This document shows, piece after piece, positions 36,422 through 45,723 of a stretch of 64,000 nucleotides of DNA. The position numbers and the translations under genes were made by a program. Numbering within the stretch: the stretch's first letter is position 1; the number at the start of each line of letters is the position of its first letter. The notes under the pieces were generated by a model. It was not told where the DNA came from, did not search any database, and saw only the letters and a program-made list of their open reading frames with translations. This DNA is from Deltaproteobacteria bacterium (GTDB lineage: Bacteria > Myxococcota_A > Polyangia > Polyangiales > Polyangiaceae), in assembly GCA_016218915.1 (NCBI GenBank), contig JACRCQ010000063.1, positions 28,071 to 92,070 on the forward strand, in the 5' to 3' direction.

Positions 36422-37156
36422 TCACGCATGCGCGGGTGCGTCGTCTGCAGAATCGTAGACGTGCGCCGTTGGATCTTCGATCAGCCTTCTCAGTCGCGGC
36501 CCCGCCAACGCGATCTGCCTGTCCCGCACGACGCGCTCCGCCTTCAACGCGTAGTCGCCCAAGCAGGGGATGTACCCGGCCGATCCGGAACGCGTCGTGC
36601 GCACAACAACGAATCGATGCCGCCCCTGTCGGTTCCTGCCCCACCACAATCCGGTCAGCACCCCGCCGCCTGCCAACGGAAGAGCGTTGTAGACGAGGTG
36701 ACTCGTCGGCGGACCCCAGTGTGCGAAAGCTGTGCTGGGAGACGCTTCTTCGCGTCCGACAATTTCCATCGCCCGGATGAGTCCGAGCGGGACGATGTAG
36801 TAATTCACTGCGTTGTCTGCTTTGGCTTCCAGCAGGCTGTCCCGGAAGCGCCCCTCAACGCCGCCTGTCGTTGCCGAGGTCGTGGTGACGAAGCGGGCCG
36901 AATCGCCGATGTAACGCTTGATACCAGCCGCCCGCGGAGACATCGCGCTCTCCCAGAAGTGGTCGAGCACCTTTCCGATGCCCCAGGAGATGGCCGCCGC
37001 TGCCACGAACCGCCCCAACGCCAACCACGGAACTGCCGCCTCTGCCTCCCGAGGGAGGACGGACAGCACGGCCAGCGCGGCGGCCCCCTGCACCAAGCCC
37101 CGACGCGGAAGAAGAACGCCTTGCTTCGAGCGCACCCAGTCATCCGAATTCGTCAT
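36422..37156 (-). CDS. Tat-exported hypothetical protein
   Basis: 244 residues; GGAGG lies six bases before the ATG at 37156. The N-terminus has a twin-arginine signal (LLPRRGLVQGAAALAVLSVLP, cleavage near AEA). The mature part carries VPLGLIRAMEIVG and a basic C-terminal region. No enzymatic motif. The Tat signal implies folding, perhaps with a cofactor, before export. No relation to neighbours is visible. Confidence 0.55.
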   Translation of the reverse strand: MTNSDDWVRSKQGVLLPRRGLVQGAAALAVLSVLPREAEAAVPWLALGRFVAAAAISWGIGKVLDHFWESAMSPRAAGIKRYIGDSARFVTTTSATTGGVEGRFRDSLLEAKADNAVNYYIVPLGLIRAMEIVGREEASPSTAFAHWGPPTSHLVYNALPLAGGGVLTGLWWGRNRQGRHRFVVVRTTRSGSAGYIPCLGDYALKAERVVRDRQIALAGPRLRRLIEDPTAHVYDSADDAPAHA

Positions 37157-37320
37157 GACCACCTCCGTGGTGACAAGTCCAGACCGCGGTCGTCCTGCAG
37201 CACATCAATGATAGATCGCGGACCGCCTCCGCGCCATCGGTTCGACGACCTCGAACGCAAGGGACTTGGTGCCCTTCCGGTAAGCGTGCACAACGCGTAA
37301 GTGCGCGAATTCTGGTGCGG

Positions 37321-37539
37321 CTAACGCGACCGGCTCAACTCCGCCGCGCCGGGTCCGGCACGCGTCCGCTCCCGCACGAGGTCGGCCTCGAAGGCGTATC
37401 CAGCGACGCGCCCTCCACAACCACGGCATTCGTAGATGCCAACGAGCGACGTCCGATGCCCCGCGGGGCATCGCAGCTCCCTCACGAACGTGAACCGAAG
37501 TGCCTTGAAGACACGCCGACGAGTCAGGCCCTTCCTCAC
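37321..37539 (-). CDS. small zinc-ribbon protein, related to 49367-49678
   Basis: 72 residues: RELRCPAGHRTSLVGIYECRGCGGRVAGYAFE. The Cys/His pattern C-x2-GH...YECRGCGG parallels REVHCQNGH...WECASCRAQYHGW in the membrane zinc-ribbon protein beside the ubiquitin-like operon. This copy lacks the membrane helices and the third Cys pair, so it may be a truncated or independent relative. Confidence 0.5.
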   Translation of the reverse strand: MRKGLTRRRVFKALRFTFVRELRCPAGHRTSLVGIYECRGCGGRVAGYAFEADLVRERTRAGPGAAELSRSR

Positions 37540-37596
37540 GGCTCAGACGCACACGGCCGTCGGGGTGCGAGGCGCGACGCCGGTTTCTCGATCGGC

Positions 37597-39672
37597 TCAC
37601 TGCCCGCTATGCCAGAAGGGATTCGTGCCGCATTCTGCGAACCCGGCCCAGGCCGTCGCCCCGACATGCAGCCGCGGGTAGTAGATCCACCATGGCGCAT
37701 TATCGGGGCCGGCAAGGAGCTCTGCGCTGTTGGTTGCCGGGAATCCGCCGCTTGGAGCGCGCCCGCTCTCGATGCCTGCCATGAGCGCGTTCAACTTGGT
37801 GGTCTGTCCGAGCAAGCGGTAGAGCACCCCCATTTCTCCAGAGCCCTCGAACCAGATCGCCTTGGCGTCTGAATCGAAGTCGAAGCCCCAGTCGACCTTG
37901 CAGTGCGCCTCGGCGAAGGCCAATGCTCTGAGGCGGTCGGTGTTCGTGAGCCATTCGGTGATCGACAGGAATGCCCAGCTCTGTGCGTCGAGCGGGACCA
38001 CGGACTTTTCGATGCTCGGACCAGCGTCACCCGCCAACGTCGCCGTTCCTGCCCAGAAATGCCCATCGCTCGCGGACCAGAGCTCCGGTGCTTCGACGAA
38101 CGCCCGCGCGTGCGCCGCGCTCTGATTCCAATCGTTGTTGCCCGTGAGGGCCGCCAACCGTTTGAATACCACGTACAGATCCATGTTGTGCTCGATGGAG
38201 CGGCGCTCGAGCTTCGTCTGAGGCTTCGGAGCCCCGGTCGAGTCTCGCTCTTCTCCCTCGTAGCCAGCGGAGTAGCCGCCGAGCGCGTCGTCGACTCGGC
38301 AGTTGCTCTCAACGAAGGTAGCAAGCTTCTCTGCTGCATCCAGGTACTTGGATTCTTTCTGGGACTCGTAGAATGCCAGCAACGCAAGTGCGGCCCAAGC
38401 CATGTTGCCGGTGTCCGTTCCCACCTGAATGGCGTCCTCGATCCAAGTGCCTGAAGGCTCGGTTCGGCCCGGCATGCGGACGGTGCCGGCCACTCCGTAA
38501 GGCGTCCAGCCCGGTGGCAGCACCAGGTCTCCTGCCTGGTACGCGTTGCGCAACCGGTCGCCGGTGAATGTGCGGTCGTGATTCTGGGCGTAGACCAGTG
38601 CGTCCGCCACGAGCCGTGCTCGGGTCGTTTGCCCCACAGACAGAAAGTAGATGAGGGCCACAGCGTTGTCGTAGGTGAACGCCACGTTGCGCATGATGCC
38701 GTCGAAGGCGATGGCTGACGTTGGATCGGTCTCGTAGCTCAGCAGGAACCTCGGGTCGGCGGTCGTGTCCTTATCGTAGGAGATATCGTCGACATAAAAG
38801 GTAATGCCGTTGCCGCCGTTCTCAGCCGCGCTGGAAACCCACCCGAAGCCGCCAAGCACGTAGGAGAGGTCCATGCCCGTGAGATCAGCCTCAAACGTCT
38901 TCCAGTCGGTTGAGAGCGTGTCGTAGTCCCGGGGCAGCGTCGGCGCAGAATCCGGACTTGCAGCCGCGCCCGCACCTACTCCGAACGCGATGAACTTCAC
39001 CCTCTCGCCCCCCACGGCGCCACGAGCGCGCCACGTCAGCTTCGTGGCGCCCTGGAGATTGATGCCGGCGTTCGCCTTGTCCCCCCAGTTCGGGATCGGG
39101 GCATGCTGGTTGCCATCGAGGACACCATTCATGAAGTACCACCCGCCCCAGGTAACACTGCCTCCAGGGTTGAACTGCGCTTCGATGCAACTTCCCGCAC
39201 CCTTTTCGCACTCAGGGCCTACGTGCCCCTCATCCATCGAAGGCAGGTACGGCGAACCGCCGTCCGAGGAATCCCCCAAACGTCCGCGCGCCGCAAAGTG
39301 GTTTCCCGCAGCGTCCTTGTCCTTGTACACGTAGAACCGCTTGTGGAACTGATCCATGACCGCGTCGAGATAGTCGGTTGTCTGGCCGGGCATGCAAGGC
39401 TGTGGCGCCTGGCTGTCTTCTTGCTCAGCGTCCTTGCCAGGTCCATCGCTCGCGTCCATGAATGAGCCGCCGCTTCCTCCTGCGCCCCCGGCGCCGCCGG
39501 TGCTACCGTCGCCGGCGGAACCTCCCTGTCCGGTTCCGTCGACTGATGCGTCAATGGAGGCATCGGCTCCCGGGACGAGCAACGGGTTTGTGCCACCGTT
39601 CTCACCTCCACAGCCGACCGCCAGACGAGCTGCCGCCAAAGAGACAGAGACACCGAACATGGGTCTGATCAT
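37597..39672 (-). CDS. glycosidase-like surface lipoprotein with alpha/alpha-toroid
   Basis: 691 residues. Signal with lipobox LAVGC (Cys21), then a long Gly/Ser/Asp/Ala linker typical of Polyangia lipoproteins. Residues about 95-310 form a carbohydrate-binding-like beta sandwich (WGGWYFMNGVL, ITFYVDDISYD). From about 320 on, repeated helical pairs (NMAWAALALLAFYESQKE; TDRLRALAFAEAHCKVDWGFDFD; GEMGVLYRLLGQTTK) resemble an (alpha/alpha)6 glycosidase barrel. Acidic catalytic residues cannot be assigned safely. It probably degrades or binds polysaccharide at the cell surface. Confidence 0.6.
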   Translation of the reverse strand: MIRPMFGVSVSLAAARLAVGCGGENGGTNPLLVPGADASIDASVDGTGQGGSAGDGSTGGAGGAGGSGGSFMDASDGPGKDAEQEDSQAPQPCMPGQTTDYLDAVMDQFHKRFYVYKDKDAAGNHFAARGRLGDSSDGGSPYLPSMDEGHVGPECEKGAGSCIEAQFNPGGSVTWGGWYFMNGVLDGNQHAPIPNWGDKANAGINLQGATKLTWRARGAVGGERVKFIAFGVGAGAAASPDSAPTLPRDYDTLSTDWKTFEADLTGMDLSYVLGGFGWVSSAAENGGNGITFYVDDISYDKDTTADPRFLLSYETDPTSAIAFDGIMRNVAFTYDNAVALIYFLSVGQTTRARLVADALVYAQNHDRTFTGDRLRNAYQAGDLVLPPGWTPYGVAGTVRMPGRTEPSGTWIEDAIQVGTDTGNMAWAALALLAFYESQKESKYLDAAEKLATFVESNCRVDDALGGYSAGYEGEERDSTGAPKPQTKLERRSIEHNMDLYVVFKRLAALTGNNDWNQSAAHARAFVEAPELWSASDGHFWAGTATLAGDAGPSIEKSVVPLDAQSWAFLSITEWLTNTDRLRALAFAEAHCKVDWGFDFDSDAKAIWFEGSGEMGVLYRLLGQTTKLNALMAGIESGRAPSGGFPATNSAELLAGPDNAPWWIYYPRLHVGATAWAGFAECGTNPFWHSGQ

Positions 39673-39837
39673 CCGTGAGCCCTCCGATCAGAAAGTGCTT
39701 ACTTGCGTATGCCGCTGCCGGTCAACTGTAGTCGTGGCAACCACATCGGCGCACCGGCGCTGACGCGACGATTTGCGCCAATTGCTCCGGCTTTGGGCTC
39801 ACGGGCTGGACGTTCGCCGAACGAAGGTCATCGTCCG

Positions 39838-39898
39838 GAAGCCCGCCGATGGACCGCGGACTTCTTCGTCATGGATTGGGACCACTCTCGGTTGAGAG
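39838..39898 (-). repeat. decayed 3' end and hairpin of the ferredoxin-fold-like family
   Basis: Complement reads GGTCCCAATCCATGACGAAGAAG then a GAAG-CCGC/GCGG-CTTC hairpin. This matches the stop codon and terminator context of the 29720-30082 gene (CCCAACCCATGACGAAGAAG). Only the tail of the gene remains, so it is a fourth, mostly deleted copy. Confidence 0.6.
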
Positions 39899-39963
39899 AA
39901 CAGCCCCGGACCGTCCGGGTTGGCTCGACGCAGTTGCGAGCAGCCGTCTGCACAGAGGCCGCG

Positions 39964-40242
39964 ATACCTGTCGACGTCGGATCTGGCGCGACCCGGCTAT
40001 TCGCGTTGCTGCAGAGACATCATCCAGCACTCGCGCAGGCGGGACCTCGAGCCGACGACGTCACCAAGATCTCAAGGGCCATGGGATCGATCGTAGATGC
40101 CCTCGACCCGATCAGAAACAGGGCGACGGACGACCACCCGAACGATGCGGTGCTCGGCCAAGCGGAGGCGATACTGACGATCAACGCCATGCGCACCCTT
40201 CTTCACTGCATCGACGCTCGATTGCGAGCAGCGAACCCGTAG
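39964..40242 (+). pseudogene. Abi_C (abortive infection C-terminal) remnant
   Basis: About 92 residues in an open frame that begins upstream in repeat sequence. RLFALLQRHHPALAQAG, then SIVDALDPIRNRATDDH and AILTINAMRTLLHCIDARLR match the Abi_C pattern, in which a helical bundle carries an RN...H motif. Here the usual GDAHG is ATDDHP. The N-terminal half of such proteins is absent. Probably a leftover of a phage-resistance gene. Confidence 0.5.
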
Positions 40243-40378
40243 TGGGCTACGTTGGTAGTGGGAAACTCGCCGGGCAACGCGAAGCCGGCAGTCGCCGATT
40301 CCGGCACGTATACGTGCGAATCGCTGGCAGGCTTTCGGGCTCGCGTGCCCGGCGGTTTCCCTGCGGGAGACAGGTCGC

Positions 40379-40672
40379 TCAGCTTTTCGGCGTTGCCGGA
40401 TCGCTCGCGTCGGGTTGAGGCATCATGGACTTGATCGCCCAGATGCCGCGTCCTGCAGGCACGATCTCCGGGTCCATGGCGAGGGTCTGCCTGACCTTGG
40501 CCTTCCAGTTCGGACCAAACGGTCGGGAAGGTTGCGCCCACGTTCTGACTTCCGCGTACAGGAGCCTGAGCGGAGCTTTGCCTCCAAGCAACCGTAATGA
40601 GCCGCGAACGATCATGCGCCAGGTAGACGGGTCCTCGTAGAATGAATCCGTCGGGATGGGTTTGTTGGTCAT
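40379..40672 (-). CDS. small winged-helix (HARE-HTH-like) protein
   Basis: 97 residues from MTNKPIPTDSFYED. The centre, APLRLLYAEVRTW, then VRQTLAMDPEIVPAGRGIWAI, is a HARE-HTH pattern: the second half ends in a wing with G-R-G-x-W. These domains often read DNA in restriction and chromatin proteins, usually fused to other domains. This one stands alone. The long upstream frame is a shadow. Confidence 0.55.
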   Translation of the reverse strand: MTNKPIPTDSFYEDPSTWRMIVRGSLRLLGGKAPLRLLYAEVRTWAQPSRPFGPNWKAKVRQTLAMDPEIVPAGRGIWAIKSMMPQPDASDPATPKS

Positions 40673-40925
40673 AGCTTTGGTACGAGCCCGAAAGCGCCGA
40701 TCCAACGATCCGCAAGCCCGCAGCGCCGGATGCTGATTGATCCATGTCGCCCACGAGAGATACATGCCCCCAGGCGCGTTTGCGTTACTCAGGGCCAGCT
40801 GCGAAGATCTTGTGCCGCACCAGCGTCGCTCGCGAGGATCGCCACGAACTACCCGGACACGGTGTGATCCGGTCGCAGGCGCGTCGCGCCGAATGCATGC
40901 ATCGCACGCACCTGGTCTCAGCAAT

Positions 40926-40948
40926 AGCCCGCCGCCCGATGGTGGGCT
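40926..40948 (-). terminator. hairpin after ferredoxin-fold-like gene copy 2
   Basis: AGCCCGCC/GGTGGGCT stem (one G-T pair) with a 7-base loop, just after the stop of 40955-41317. Same position and flanks as the hairpin at 29689-29715. Confidence 0.55.
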
Positions 40949-40954
40949 TCTTCG

Positions 40955-41317
40955 TCATGCGTTGGAACTGCTCGGATGAGCATGCGCAGTTCCGAGCCGT
41001 GCGGATCGGTCTGAAGCTGCTGCCAGCACCCGCACGTCAGTGTCCGCGAGCCCGCTTGCGACGAGCATCGTCTTGAGCACACTCTCCAGGTTGTGCGCTC
41101 GACTGGTGGTGTCGCCCTGCGACCGAACGGCTAGCTCCCTCACCAGCACGGCACACACGATCTCTATCTTCCCGCGAGCATCGCGTTCATAGGTGCCGAG
41201 CGGTGCGATCTCGATCGAATCTCGGGCACCCAGCACGAACGATGCGCCTTCGAGCAAGTGCAGAAACGATTCGGCAACGGACGCATCGCCAAGCGACGCC
41301 AGCACAAGGATTGACAT
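40955..41317 (-). CDS. small alpha/beta protein, island repeat family copy 2
   Basis: 120 residues from MSILVLASLGDA with GGAGGAACGTC before the ATG. Shares with copy 1: SFLHLLEGASFVLGARDSIEIAPLG (in separate conserved blocks), VCAVLV, HNLESVLKTMLVASGLAD and DVRVLA. The 5' flank (about 100 bases) and 3' hairpin are also shared with copy 1, so the unit was duplicated as a whole. Function unknown. Confidence 0.65.
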   Translation of the reverse strand: MSILVLASLGDASVAESFLHLLEGASFVLGARDSIEIAPLGTYERDARGKIEIVCAVLVRELAVRSQGDTTSRAHNLESVLKTMLVASGLADTDVRVLAAASDRSARLGTAHAHPSSSNA

Positions 41318-41532
41318 GACGTTCCTCCGTATTCTGGATGCAACCGGCAATCGATCGCCCTTCATAGTCGACGGGGCCGACGCGCAGTCTCACCAACAAC
41401 ATGCGCGATACTTCGGAAGCGTTACGAGGGCTGCCCTGGTGGCGGCGAATCCTCGTGGGAAACTGGGGTGGGACTGGACGGGTCGAAAAGAAGAGCGCGA
41501 GAGGATTCCCCGGCTTGAGCGGGCGGGAAAGC

Positions 41533-41997
41533 TCATTCCATCCACCCGCGCGATCGATCAAGCACAAGCACATCTCCATCCTGGATGCCGATTTCAGCGA
41601 ACAGAGCTGACAAGGGAATGCGCGCGCCAGTGCGCTGCAGCGAAAGGTCATACTGCCTATGCACGGGAGGATGCATCGGTAGAAAGCCCACGCGGGCAAG
41701 CTCCTCGAGCGTTCCCAAACCGGTCTGCCAGCGGGATACCTCAGCTTGAAACCTGGTGGACTCGCCCAGCAGGATGAAGCCAACTCTAGACGGGAGCTCT
41801 CGCTCAATGTCGCGTGCAGGGATGGGCCATCCTTCGGCCTCGGATGGCGGCAGCATGCGCATCCGCGGCCCGGGTGCGGACGCGCAATCATGCGTGGTCT
41901 GCGAGCAGGAAGAATCGCCTTCCAACGATGCACAAGTCCCGGGCGTAGGAAATGGCGGGAGGGCATCCTCCACCACGAGCACGTGCGACCGTTTCAT
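41533..41997 (-). CDS. hypothetical protein with ubiquitin-like C-terminal pattern
   Basis: 154 residues from MKRSHVLVVEDALPPF. Its ATG shares one base with the stop of copy 3 (TGATG), so it is translationally coupled. The N-terminal 45 residues are Cys/Ser/Pro-rich. Residues about 55-110 are mixed (SRVGFILLGESTRFQAEVSRW). The end, YDLSLQRTGARIPLSALFAEIGIQDGDVLVLDR in pieces, has the beta-beta-alpha-turn-DGD-strand pattern of ubiquitin/YukD-like grasp folds. No C-terminal Gly-Gly. Fold call is tentative. Confidence 0.45.
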   Translation of the reverse strand: MKRSHVLVVEDALPPFPTPGTCASLEGDSSCSQTTHDCASAPGPRMRMLPPSEAEGWPIPARDIERELPSRVGFILLGESTRFQAEVSRWQTGLGTLEELARVGFLPMHPPVHRQYDLSLQRTGARIPLSALFAEIGIQDGDVLVLDRSRGWME

Positions 41998-42449
41998 CAC
42001 CGACCCCATCGAGTCGCAGGACCAGCTTCGGGCTGAGTCATGAGCTTGAGCCCGAGAAACCGGGGTCCGGAGCCTGGCAGGCGGCGCGATACGGACAGAT
42101 GCATGCGTTGCTCTGTGCATCCACCTGGGCCAGTTACGTGTTGTGCATCGGTGCCAGCACGCGAACGAACGTCGCTGTCTGCTCGGTTGCACGCGACGAC
42201 CATGGATCCTAGAACCTTCGCCAAGCGTCGCGTGCAGGCGGTCGGGTCCTGCCCGTCGTCGGCGGTTGCCGTCAGGATCACGTCGCACACACTCGCGTTC
42301 CCTTCGCCGGAGCCGCCCGCTCGTGCGTCCATCGGCGCGATCTCAATCGAATCGGTTGCGCCGACTTCCGCGCAGAGTTTGTCGACCAGAACAAGAAGGA
42401 GCAATCCGTCAAGATCATCCCCAAGCGCAAGCGAAATTCGCATTGACAT
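41997..42449 (-). CDS. small alpha/beta protein, island repeat family copy 3, extended
   Basis: 150 residues; GGAGG precedes the ATG. It keeps MRISLALGDDLDGLLLLVL, GATDSIEIAP and CDVILTA, then RRLAKVLGSMVVACNRADSDVR, matching the ferredoxin-like plan of copies 1 and 2 at low identity. It has about 45 extra C-terminal residues and no family hairpin. It is followed by the coupled gene at 41533, which suggests what the partner of this family may be. Confidence 0.6.
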   Translation of the reverse strand: MSMRISLALGDDLDGLLLLVLVDKLCAEVGATDSIEIAPMDARAGGSGEGNASVCDVILTATADDGQDPTACTRRLAKVLGSMVVACNRADSDVRSRAGTDAQHVTGPGGCTEQRMHLSVSRRLPGSGPRFLGLKLMTQPEAGPATRWGR

Positions 42450-42850
42450 CGTCGACCTCCGGATGCTGGTCCAATGAGCGCCAACAAGGCCTCCAAGGAA
42501 GTCATGCGTGACGCCGGTCGGCCGTTACGCCGTGGGGGAACGGCTCGGCGAGATCAATGGAGCCCGGCACGGGTTGCAGCGATGCTCGCACCAGTGCGAG
42601 GCCAACATCATCCTGGCCACCTCAACTCTGGGCGACCACGACCAAGTCGTGGCACATACGCGCGCGATGCAGGGTCGACGCGGGCCGTCGAGCACATGCC
42701 AGGCCTCGCAGATCACCACTTGACCTGGGAGGTTCTGCCGCTATCATCAGACTGAACCAGGGATCGAGCCCGTCGCACTGCTCTGGTTGGAGTTGCGGCA
42801 CCCGAAAGGGACGGGGCGAGAGGTTTCTCGACAGGAAAGGCGGGTCCGAT
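42450..42850. other. divergent gap without a recognised gene
   Basis: A 71-codon plus frame at 42508 begins GRYAVGERLGEI, which recalls a kinase Gly-rich loop but lacks everything after it. Otherwise nothing. Promoters for copy 3 (leftward) and the 42851 gene (rightward) should lie here. Confidence 0.3.
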
Positions 42851-44125
42851 ATGGATCGCCAGACACTCGATTCCCTGTACGCAGCTAATCCCATCCGCGC
42901 GTTCAAGCGGGCCCTCGGTGAGCCAAAGCATAACGCAGCGGGGCAGCAGTTCCTCATTGACCACGTCCACGAGCTGGATGCCGAGTTGACCATCGTGGCG
43001 CTCGGAAAACCCTTGGCTCAGGACGTGGAGGCTCGCCTCGAACCATTTGTTCGCAGACTTGCCGAAGTGCTGCCGCAATCCAACCCAGGCCGGGAGTTGG
43101 AGGCTCTGAGACTGGCACGAGTCCTTGACCCGGTGGCGTGGACCGACCTCACGAAGCGCCTCAAGGGCAGGCTTCCACAATGGAAGTGGTATCGTTTCGT
43201 CGATCAGGTCCGCGGAGGACGCATCGTCAACGCGCTCAACGTGGCCCCATCGGACATCAATCCGGATTGCTTCTGCTCGTCGCGCGAAGAGATGCGTACC
43301 GAGCCGCTCGTTGTGCCGCTCCTCGAAAACCCGGACAACGACATCGCAGCAAGACGCTACGTGCTCACCCTTGCGCTCGACGTGATCATCTCCGTCCACA
43401 AGCAGGTCGCCGACCTCGTGACACTTGAAGATGTCAGCCTCGCTGCAGAGGCGCGGGCCACCTCGACGGAGGATCGTTGGACACCGCCGCTGCCTGCTTG
43501 CCTTGCGCCGCAGGTGGTACAGCGCCTTGGGCACTGCGATGACGCGGAGGCTCTAGACCTATTCGCTTGGATCTGCATATTGCCCGATCCGCCGGGCGAT
43601 CTGTTCGAGCTCGCCTTGCAGCGATTCAAGATGGCACCACTCACGCTCGAGTGGCACACCTACCTCGGCACGCATCTGGCGACTGGCAAGGCATGGAAGT
43701 CGAAGGGGCGTGCCGTGGTCGAGTACTGCGTCGACTTGAACAAGGGCTTTCCACCCGCGCTCGTCAACGCGTCCCTGGCAGCGGGCGCATCCAACACCGC
43801 GGATGAAATGAAGGCCCACCACACGGCGATCTGCCGCGCGATGCACGACGTGGCCGCCAGCGTGTTGGTTGCGCACGCCGAGGACGCGGTGAACTGTGCC
43901 GAGTGGCCAGCTGCAAAGCGGCTGCTGTCCGCGCTCGCCTGTCTCGATCCTGGATCGTTCATCTCGGGTCCCGTCCATCACCTGCGGGTGGGCCCCAGCA
44001 TCCCTGAGGAGGTCGAACGGCTCATATCCGCCTGCGAAAGGCTGTTCAAGAGACCTGGAGGACGATCGCCGACCGTGGATGGATTCCATGAGGCCTTCTT
44101 TGAGCTCATGGGAGGTGCCTCGTGA
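42851..44125 (+). CDS. helical protein coupled to radical SAM enzyme
   Basis: 424 residues from MDRQTLDSLYAANPIRAFKR. Mainly helical with a Cys pair (INPDCFCSSREE at about 135-145) and long Leu/Ala helices later (AARRYVLTLALDVIISVHKQ). No family recognised and no membrane part. Its stop overlaps the GTG start of the radical SAM gene (GTGA), so the two are translated together. It may be a substrate-presenting or helper protein for that enzyme. Confidence 0.55.
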   Translation: MDRQTLDSLYAANPIRAFKRALGEPKHNAAGQQFLIDHVHELDAELTIVALGKPLAQDVEARLEPFVRRLAEVLPQSNPGRELEALRLARVLDPVAWTDLTKRLKGRLPQWKWYRFVDQVRGGRIVNALNVAPSDINPDCFCSSREEMRTEPLVVPLLENPDNDIAARRYVLTLALDVIISVHKQVADLVTLEDVSLAAEARATSTEDRWTPPLPACLAPQVVQRLGHCDDAEALDLFAWICILPDPPGDLFELALQRFKMAPLTLEWHTYLGTHLATGKAWKSKGRAVVEYCVDLNKGFPPALVNASLAAGASNTADEMKAHHTAICRAMHDVAASVLVAHAEDAVNCAEWPAAKRLLSALACLDPGSFISGPVHHLRVGPSIPEEVERLISACERLFKRPGGRSPTVDGFHEAFFELMGGAS

Positions 44126-45579
44126 ACGCCGCATGCGTAGTGGTCCCCCCGCTCATCAAGTACGGGGCCGGGCCTCTTCTCGGCCCCGCGATGCTGGCCG
44201 GTGCTGCGCGTGCGGCCGGCTTCACTGTCCGTGTCGTCGATCTCAACATCTCGTACCTGCGCGAGAAGCTCACCAGCATGCCTCTGACTCCATCGGGCTT
44301 CGCGGGTGACCACGACAAGCCAGGCACCCTTCTCAGGGGAGCAAGCGAGGAGTTCCGGCAGAACATCCGGAGCTTGCTCCCCGCAGCCCGTTCCGGGACG
44401 CCCCAGATCGACCCAGCTGATACGGCCGCCGTGGGGTGCGAAGCCATGGTTCGGGTGGCCCGCTCGTTAGCAGCCACCGATTCAGGCGAGTGGATCGCGC
44501 AGAGGTTGGAAGCGCTAGACAGACCGAGTCTCCTCGGAGTCTCGCTGCTCTTCGGAGGCCAGGTCTACTGGGCGCTGGCCACCACGCTCGTGGCGAAGAA
44601 ACTGTGGCCGGATGTGCCGATCGTTTGGGGCGGACCCCACATCACGGCGCTGCAGGATGTCATCGCGATCGATCACCGGCTCGGCGAGCACATTGACGGG
44701 TTCGTGTTCGGGCACGCGGAACGCACGTTCGTCGAACTCTTGGCGGCGATTCGCCAGGGGCGCGGTTGGCCCCGGGAAGTGATCCGGGCCGGCAGTAGCA
44801 TCGCGAGTCGCGCGAAGGCGGGCGCATCCGTCGTTCCATGCTTCGAGGACTTGGAGGCATACGGCATCCCGAGGCTCACCCTCCCTGTTCAGGCATCGAA
44901 GGGTTGCGCGTACGCCAGGTGCGCGTTCTGCTCTTACCCGGCGATCGAAGGCGCCTACGCCGAGGTCGAGACCGCGGCGCTTGAGCCAATCATTGCGGAA
45001 GCGGCCGGGTTGGACGCAGTCGTCTGTTTCAAGGACAGCTTGCTTCTTCCCGCCCGGCTCCGCGAGATCGCAAGTCTCGTGCGGGGGCGCGTCCGATGGG
45101 CAGGTTGCACGAAAATTCACCAGGCTCTGGACCGTTCGTTGCTCGCATCGCTCGCGGCGGCAGGCTGCGACACCTTGGAACTGGGGCTGGAATCAGCGGA
45201 TCCTCGGGTACAGTTCACCATCCACAAGCGTCAGCGTCTGGGTACTTTCCTAAACGTGGTCGATGCTGCTGCGCATGCCGGCATCTCGCTCGTGGTGAAC
45301 TACATTACGGGCTTTCCTGGTGAGGACCCTGGGCTCGCGGGCGAGTTGCTTCATCAGACTCTCGACACCCTCGACCAGTCGGGGGTGCGCTTTCAGCTCG
45401 AACACAACCGGTTCCAGCTCCAGCGGCTCGCGCCGATGGCCAGATCGCCTGCGAGGTACGGCCTGCGCATCGTCCAATCGTGGCCGTGGGCGTCGATACT
45501 GGACTGGGAGTGGCGTCCGGCAAGGGAACTCGCTGGGGTTGACCAGGCTCGCGCCATGGCGAACTTTTTGGGCAGGTGA
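44122..45579 (+). CDS. B12-binding-domain radical SAM enzyme
   Basis: 485 residues, GTG start. The N-terminal half is a cobalamin-binding Rossmann-like domain (LLGPAMLAGAARAAGFTVRVVD, VPIVWGGPHITAL). The radical SAM barrel has the iron-sulphur motif CAYARCAFC with Cys262, 267 and 270. This is the CX4CX2C spacing used by B12 radical SAM enzymes of the RiPP-maturase type, not the usual CX3CX2C. ELGLESAD and VNYITGFPGE are further conserved barrel motifs. It probably methylates or rearranges an unactivated carbon. No precursor peptide was found nearby. Confidence 0.85.
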   Translation: MNAACVVVPPLIKYGAGPLLGPAMLAGAARAAGFTVRVVDLNISYLREKLTSMPLTPSGFAGDHDKPGTLLRGASEEFRQNIRSLLPAARSGTPQIDPADTAAVGCEAMVRVARSLAATDSGEWIAQRLEALDRPSLLGVSLLFGGQVYWALATTLVAKKLWPDVPIVWGGPHITALQDVIAIDHRLGEHIDGFVFGHAERTFVELLAAIRQGRGWPREVIRAGSSIASRAKAGASVVPCFEDLEAYGIPRLTLPVQASKGCAYARCAFCSYPAIEGAYAEVETAALEPIIAEAAGLDAVVCFKDSLLLPARLREIASLVRGRVRWAGCTKIHQALDRSLLASLAAAGCDTLELGLESADPRVQFTIHKRQRLGTFLNVVDAAAHAGISLVVNYITGFPGEDPGLAGELLHQTLDTLDQSGVRFQLEHNRFQLQRLAPMARSPARYGLRIVQSWPWASILDWEWRPARELAGVDQARAMANFLGR

Positions 45580-45723
45580 TTCCCCGTGCACGTCGGACAG
45601 CGGGCGCAAACTTTCACCGTCGATCGTGCGATCGGGTGCTGCGGGGCCATACCGACGCACCTTTGATCGAACCAAACATGTGGCGCATTGGCACCGACGA
45701 GGGCAGCGCGCTATGTTTTCGAC

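Noticed and set aside
42508..42723. Small frame starting GRYAVGERLGEI, kinase-like
   Set aside because: Only a Gly-rich-loop-like start; no kinase lysine, HRD or DFG follows.
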